From Rubrobacter sp. (GTDB lineage Bacteria > Actinomycetota > Rubrobacteria > Rubrobacterales > Rubrobacteraceae), in the NCBI GenBank assembly GCA_016781885.1, contig JADDPM010000066.1, forward strand, positions 1 through 8,349: a stretch of 8,349 bases of DNA, read 5' to 3'. Positions within the stretch are counted from its first letter, which is position 1, and every line of letters begins with the position of its first letter. Shown in pieces: positions 5,749 through 8,349 of the stretch. The position numbers and the translations under genes are program-made. The notes below the pieces were generated by a model. It was not told where the DNA came from and did not search any database. It was given only the letters and a program-made list of their open reading frames with translations.

Positions 5749-6129
5749 ATGGAGCTCAAGAACAAAGAGCAGCTAAAGACGGAGATCCTGCAATCCTGGC
5801 TGAAGAGCGCCTGGGTGTACCCGATGCGCGGCCCCCAGGAGCAGACCGTTCTGCGCCTGACGCCCGGCGGGCGCCTGAAGATGCGGCGCAGGATCGGGGA
5901 GCTTGAAAGCACTTTAGGCATGAAGGGCAACGACGCCCTGAAGCAGGAGGAGGCGGGCACCTTACCCGTCGAGCGCGACCAGCTAGAGCTGGCGATGATG
6001 GTCCAAGCCTATACCTCCGAGCGCCAGTTCATCCAGAGTCAGGGCACGTCTCTGGGAACCGCGGCCATCACCCTCGAAGATGCCGCCCTCAAAGGTCCTG
6101 GAGAGCCCGCGGATGCTCCCGAGCAGTAG
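5749..6129 (+). CDS. Uncharacterised 126-residue soluble protein
   Basis: No known family recognised. The protein is mostly helical and charged: MELKNKEQLKTEILQSWLKS, then WVYPMRGPQEQTVLRLTPGG and a basic helix KMRRRIGELESTLGMKG, then a second helical part (VERDQLELAMMVQAYTSERQ) and a Gly/Ala/Pro/Glu-rich tail. It has no cysteine, no membrane span and no signal peptide. The start is ATG 5749 with AGAGAGG (5734-5740) eight bases upstream. It is transcribed divergently from the 5123-5662 gene, with 86 bases between the start codons, so both share one control region. Third positions are G/C-rich like the chromosome. A role as a small regulator or binding protein is possible but not shown. Confidence 0.72.
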   Translation: MELKNKEQLKTEILQSWLKSAWVYPMRGPQEQTVLRLTPGGRLKMRRRIGELESTLGMKGNDALKQEEAGTLPVERDQLELAMMVQAYTSERQFIQSQGTSLGTAAITLEDAALKGPGEPADAPEQ

Positions 6130-6151
6130 TCTACCCTTGACCCCGGACGAG

Positions 6152-6165
6152 CGCGGCCTGCCGCG
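6152..6165 (+). terminator. Short GC hairpin after the 5749-6129 gene
   Basis: CGCGG, a CCTG loop and CCGCG form a five-pair hairpin starting 23 bases after the stop codon. It has no T run and such short GC palindromes are common in GC-rich DNA, so this is only a candidate. Confidence 0.22.
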
Positions 6166-6235
6166 GTAGCCGGTGAGCGTGTATCGCCCGGCGCGTGCTG
6201 CGTCTCGGACGCCTACGGGGACAACGGCTTCGACG

Positions 6236-6493
6236 GAGAGAGGCCTCTCCTTCTCCGGCCAACGTCTCCCCGAACTCTTCGCCGGCTGCTCCCGCGACAA
6301 GCAGCCGGAGCAGGTTCTCTATCCTATTTCGTGCAGCCTACGGGCCTCCTGGGTCGCCGGGATGGTCCCGCACTTCCTGCGCGCGATCCTCGGTCTCGAA
6401 CTGAATCGCCCGAACCGTCGGCTCGTCCTCGGCCTGACGCCGCCTGAGGGGGTCTCGAAGATAGCGCTCTCGGACGCACCGGCCTCTGGGTAG
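6236..6493 (+). pseudogene. Glycogen debranching enzyme (amylo-alpha-1,6-glucosidase type), C-terminal remnant
   Basis: About 85 codons ending at TAG 6491-6493 resemble the extreme C-terminus of bacterial glycogen-debranching/MGH1-like glucosidases. The signature is RLPELFAGCSR (from 6263), followed by VLYPISCSLRASWVAGMVP, which matches the usual 'PYPxACSPQAWAAG' helix, then the 'LGLE' segment and a closing RRLVLG strand. Full enzymes of this type are around 650-700 residues, so most of the gene, including the catalytic domain, is absent. Between an in-frame stop at 6167 and about 6236 the translation has no resemblance to the family, and no ribosome site or plausible start is present. Third-position bias is still strong. 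I judge it a relic left by a deletion rather than a working gene. The family call rests on remembered motifs only. Confidence 0.6.
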
Positions 6494-6500
6494 CATCCCC

Positions 6501-6950
6501 ATGCCGGATGGGAGAAAAAGCGCCGGCGGGACGAGGTACCCGTATGACGGCGTGGACCTGCGCGAGCACCCCGAAGCGTACCGGATCGGGCGCGGTGAGC
6601 AGGGCGTCTTCCACGCCGAGCCGTACAAGAGTGAGCTCTTGCCGCTGTGGGGATTCAAGGACGAAAGGACCGCTCGCGCCTCGGCCGACGCCATCCACGA
6701 ACGATTCCTCGGCTACAGGGCCGAAGGCGACTTCGTCGGGATGGACATCGCGCGGAAGTATCTCCAGATGGGTTACACCAGGGCGCAGCGTTACGCCAGG
6801 TACGCGGGCGGGAACAAGAGCAAGCTGCTTGAAGAACCAGACCCCGAGAAGAGGCGGGCCGCAGGGATCTTTCACGAGAAGTGGCGCGCCGCCGCCGGGG
6901 ACGAGGAGTACCTGAGGCTCAAGGAGGAGCACAAGCGCAACAACCGCTAG
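6501..6950 (+). CDS. DUF4385 family protein
   Basis: A 149-residue protein that matches the DUF4385 family along its whole length. Recognisable segments are DLREHPEAYRIGRGEQGVF (from residue 19), AEPYKSELLPLWGFKD, then FVGMDIARKYLQMGYTRAQR (about 78-97) and the closing AAGIFHEKWRAAAGDEEYLR with a basic LKEEHKRNNR tail. Length is normal for the family. The function is unknown; it is a soluble cytoplasmic protein without cysteines or membrane spans. The start is ATG 6501, seven bases after the debranching-enzyme relic stops; the ribosome site is poor (only GGG at 6488-6490), and no better in-frame start exists before the conserved region. A minus-strand frame covering 6324-6932 is its shadow. 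Confidence 0.88.
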   Translation: MPDGRKSAGGTRYPYDGVDLREHPEAYRIGRGEQGVFHAEPYKSELLPLWGFKDERTARASADAIHERFLGYRAEGDFVGMDIARKYLQMGYTRAQRYARYAGGNKSKLLEEPDPEKRRAAGIFHEKWRAAAGDEEYLRLKEEHKRNNR

Positions 6951-6964
6951 AGTGGCGTGCCGCG

Positions 6965-7004
6965 AAAAAAGCCCGCCGCGTAGAGAAACCCTTACGCGAC
7001 GGGC
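6965..7004 (-). terminator. Intrinsic terminator of the zinc-ribbon gene
   Basis: GCCCGCCGCGTA (6971-6982) pairs with TACGCGACGGGC (6993-7004): eleven pairs with one mismatch and a ten-base loop. The plus-strand A run at 6965-6970 is a six-base T run directly after the hairpin when read on the minus strand. It is therefore a classic intrinsic terminator for the minus-strand gene ending at 7027. It may also stop the DUF4385 transcript, though without a T run in that direction. Confidence 0.72.
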
Positions 7005-7026
7005 TACTCAGTGAACGACGTCTAAT

Positions 7027-7290
7027 TTACGTGCCCGGGGTTCTGAGGCTGCGTAGCAGCTCTCTCACGCCGAGGGCCTCCTCGTCGAGTTCGTCGTCGG
7101 GGACGGCCTCTTCGTCGAGGCTATCGGCGAGGGTAAGCTCCTTCCCGCACTCGCACCTAAAGACCGTGCGTCCCTCCAGGTACCAGTCCTCTTCGAGGCC
7201 GAGAAGGACCATCCTCTCCCCGCACTCGCATTCCAGGACGGTGCGCTCCGAACAAAGAACGAATTGCTCCGGCTCCGAATCAGGCTGCAT
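7027..7290 (-). CDS. Small acidic protein with a CxC zinc ribbon
   Basis: An 87-residue protein with a probable zinc ribbon made of two knuckles, LECECGE (Cys21, Cys23) and FRCECGK (Cys46, Cys48), with 22 residues between them. A further cysteine is at 13. The spacing CxC is tighter than the usual CxxC. The second half is very acidic (DSLDEEAVPDDELDEEALG) and ends in a short basic helix. I know no named function; a small metal-binding or protein-binding regulator is an inference. The start ATG 7288-7290 has a strong GGAGGGGG ribosome site on the minus strand (plus-strand bases 7296-7303). A well-formed terminator follows the gene, so it is a complete single-gene unit. Confidence 0.8.
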   Translation of the reverse strand: MQPDSEPEQFVLCSERTVLECECGERMVLLGLEEDWYLEGRTVFRCECGKELTLADSLDEEAVPDDELDEEALGVRELLRSLRTPGT

Positions 7291-7491
7291 ACCAACCCCC
7301 TCCTACTCTTCTCCTGTCCTGATCCCCTTCAAGTTCGCACATCCATACGGCGTTCACAACATAAACCAGACTCAACCTACCGTAGCCTGTGGTTTACCTC
7401 AAGGAGTAGTTGACGGTTAACCTTACGCAACTCGTGCGAGCCCGGGACGTACAAAGAGGGGAAGGCAGACGCGAGCGTGAGGTGAATAACG

Positions 7492-7722
7492 ATGAGAAGG
7501 CCGATCCTGGCGGCGATATTGAGCCTATTTCTCTCGGGGCTCGGCCAGATATACAACGGAGAGGTGACGAAGGGCGTCGTCTTTATCGTGGTACAGATCA
7601 TCAACGCCGCGTTGACGACGGTCCTGATCGGGTTCGTCCTGATGCCTATCGTCGGCCTGTGGGCTACCATAGACGCTTACCTGGTAGCGAAGAGGAACAA
7701 CGCGCGCACCGGAATCAGATAA
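7492..7722 (+). CDS. TM2-domain-like small membrane protein
   Basis: A 76-residue membrane protein of the TM2/YozV-like type. It begins with a basic MRRP, then the first hydrophobic helix ILAAILSLFLSGLGQIY that includes the family signature 'GLGQIYNGE', a short KG turn, and a second long hydrophobic stretch (about 27-60, VVFIVVQIINAALTTVLIGF and onward) ending WATIDAYLVAKRNN, the usual C-terminal motif. The role of such proteins is unknown. The start is ATG 7492 with GAGGTG at 7479-7484, seven bases upstream. It is followed after ten bases by the 7733 gene and probably forms an operon with it. The 201 bases upstream hold no gene; a GGTTAACC palindrome occurs at 7415-7422. Confidence 0.83.
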   Translation: MRRPILAAILSLFLSGLGQIYNGEVTKGVVFIVVQIINAALTTVLIGFVLMPIVGLWATIDAYLVAKRNNARTGIR

Positions 7723-7732
7723 TATCAGTAGC

Positions 7733-7924
7733 ATGGAAGAACACGACCTGATCCTCCTGGAGAGCGCCATAACCGCCATAGAAGAAGCCTCGCACGCCGT
7801 CGCCCGGGAGGTCGAGCGTGACCGCCTCGGCGAGACGGCCCTCTCCCGCCTCTCCACTGTCGAGGCCGAGCTAAGACGCAGCCGCCTCACTTTAGAGAAG
7901 ATAATTCAGGAAGAGACCGGATAA
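7733..7924 (+). CDS. Small helical protein, unknown function
   Basis: A 63-residue acidic, all-helical protein: one long heptad-like helix with ILLESAITAIEEASHAVARE, a short break, and a second helix with LSTVEAELRRSRLTLEKIIQ. It has no cysteines and no hydrophobic span, so a short coiled-coil hairpin is likely. No family is recognised. The start ATG 7733 has no good ribosome site, but it lies only ten bases after the TM2-like gene, so it may be translated by coupling. Third positions are strongly G/C-biased, which supports a real gene in spite of its size. Confidence 0.6.
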   Translation: MEEHDLILLESAITAIEEASHAVAREVERDRLGETALSRLSTVEAELRRSRLTLEKIIQEETG

Positions 7925-7926
7925 TC

Positions 7927-7978
7927 AGCTCTTAGCAACCCACGAATACTACGGGACAAGGGCCGACGGCTAAAAGCT
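7927..7978. terminator. Weak hairpin between convergent genes
   Basis: AGCTCTTAG (7927-7935) could pair with CTAAAAGCT (7970-7978), eight of nine pairs, but across a 34-base loop that holds a small GCCGACGGC hairpin. It lies exactly in the gap between the convergent 7733-7924 gene and the protease gene. The long loop makes a terminator role doubtful. Confidence 0.22.
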
Positions 7979-8349
7979 TAAGTCGCGCACTCCTTTGTAT
8001 CCACGGGGTTCTGGCGCTCTCTGGCGATGTCCACCAGCTCCTGGACCAGGGTTGAGGGGATACCGTAGCCGGCGTTCTCCGTGTCGGCGCGGCTGGCGAA
8101 GACGGTGGCGACGACCTCGCCGTCGGCGTTGACGGCCGGGCCTCCGGAGTTGCCGGGGCGGACGAAGCCTCTGAAGCTGGTCACGGTGCGCTCGACGGGG
8201 CCGCGGTTGTAGGCGTCGTTGGAGATGACGCGCTGTGTGCCGCCGGTACGTCCGGCCCTGACGTCGTAGGGGCCGTTCTCGGGGAAGCCCAGGATGGCGA
8301 CGGGCTCGTTCTCGCGGGGCTCGGCGAGGGGGAGGGGCGGCAGGCGCAG
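7978..8349 (-). CDS. MarP-like membrane serine protease, C-terminal part
   Basis: The frame is open to the window edge and gives the last 123 residues of a chymotrypsin-fold protease. Visible parts are VAILGFPENGPYDVRAGRTG, the strand before the active site as in actinobacterial MarP, and the FVRPGNSGGPAVN segment with the nucleophile serine. Then come GEVVATVFASR and the substrate-pocket segment GYGIPSTLVQELV. The tail VDTKECAT carries a late cysteine, as MarP enzymes often do, where it helps an extracellular disulfide; that role is inference here. MarP proteins have N-terminal CvpA-type membrane spans and the His and Asp of the triad upstream; those would lie beyond the window. In mycobacteria MarP acts in the periplasm and protects against acid and oxidative stress. 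A DegP/HtrA-like protease is the alternative. Confidence 0.85.
   Translation of the reverse strand: MRLPPLPLAEPRENEPVAILGFPENGPYDVRAGRTGGTQRVISNDAYNRGPVERTVTSFRGFVRPGNSGGPAVNADGEVVATVFASRADTENAGYGIPSTLVQELVDIARERQNPVDTKECAT

Noticed and set aside
6324..6932. Minus-strand frame of 202 codons
   Set aside because: It is antisense to the clear DUF4385 gene and its translation is Pro/Arg/Val-rich without any recognisable domain.
7410..7422. TTGACG followed by the palindrome GGTTAACC, 70-80 bases before the TM2-like gene
   Set aside because: No -10 element follows at suitable distance; the palindrome is short and single, so an operator cannot be claimed.

Overview
The window looks like a chromosomal segment of a high-GC Gram-positive bacterium, most plausibly a deep-branching actinobacterium of the Rubrobacter type. 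This is inferred from the strong G/C third-position bias of most genes, a PASTA-type Ser/Thr kinase, a MarP-like membrane serine protease and the style of the small proteins; no rRNA or other marker is present to prove it. No rRNA, tRNA, CRISPR array or insertion-sequence transposase was found.

Layout. Positions 1-2040 are the right end of an integrated element of lower G+C. It holds an extended -10 promoter, a 67-residue XRE-type repressor-like gene, and an overlapping gene for a large serine recombinase. The recombinase frame runs over the element/chromosome junction into the 3' end of an osmC-type gene (2041-2202), whose 5' part is not in the window. Next, 2290-2944 is a DsbA/FrnE-type thiol oxidoreductase gene broken by a one-base frameshift, so two neighbouring thiol/redox genes are both damaged. 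3131-4522 encodes a membrane Ser/Thr kinase with one PASTA domain; its best start is an unusual CTG codon. It converges on a DUF4870 membrane protein gene (4586-5047, minus) across a hairpin terminator.

The right half is a run of small and poorly known genes: an unrecognised minus-strand gene (5123-5662) with a possibly leaderless start, a divergent unrecognised plus-strand gene (5749-6129), a C-terminal remnant of a glycogen debranching enzyme (about 6236-6493), a DUF4385 gene (6501-6950), a small CxC zinc-ribbon gene (7027-7290, minus) with a good intrinsic terminator, a TM2-like membrane protein plus a small coiled-coil protein (7492-7924), and the C-terminal part of a MarP-like protease (7978 to the window end, minus).

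How they fit together. The HTH and recombinase genes form one transcription unit that probably controls integration and excision of the element. The other genes do not form one pathway. Several are envelope-associated (kinase, DUF4870, TM2, MarP), but nothing beyond proximity links them. The most interesting points are the recombinase/osmC junction, which gives the recombinase a tail encoded by host DNA, the CTG start and threonine-free activation loop of the kinase, and the debranching-enzyme relic.
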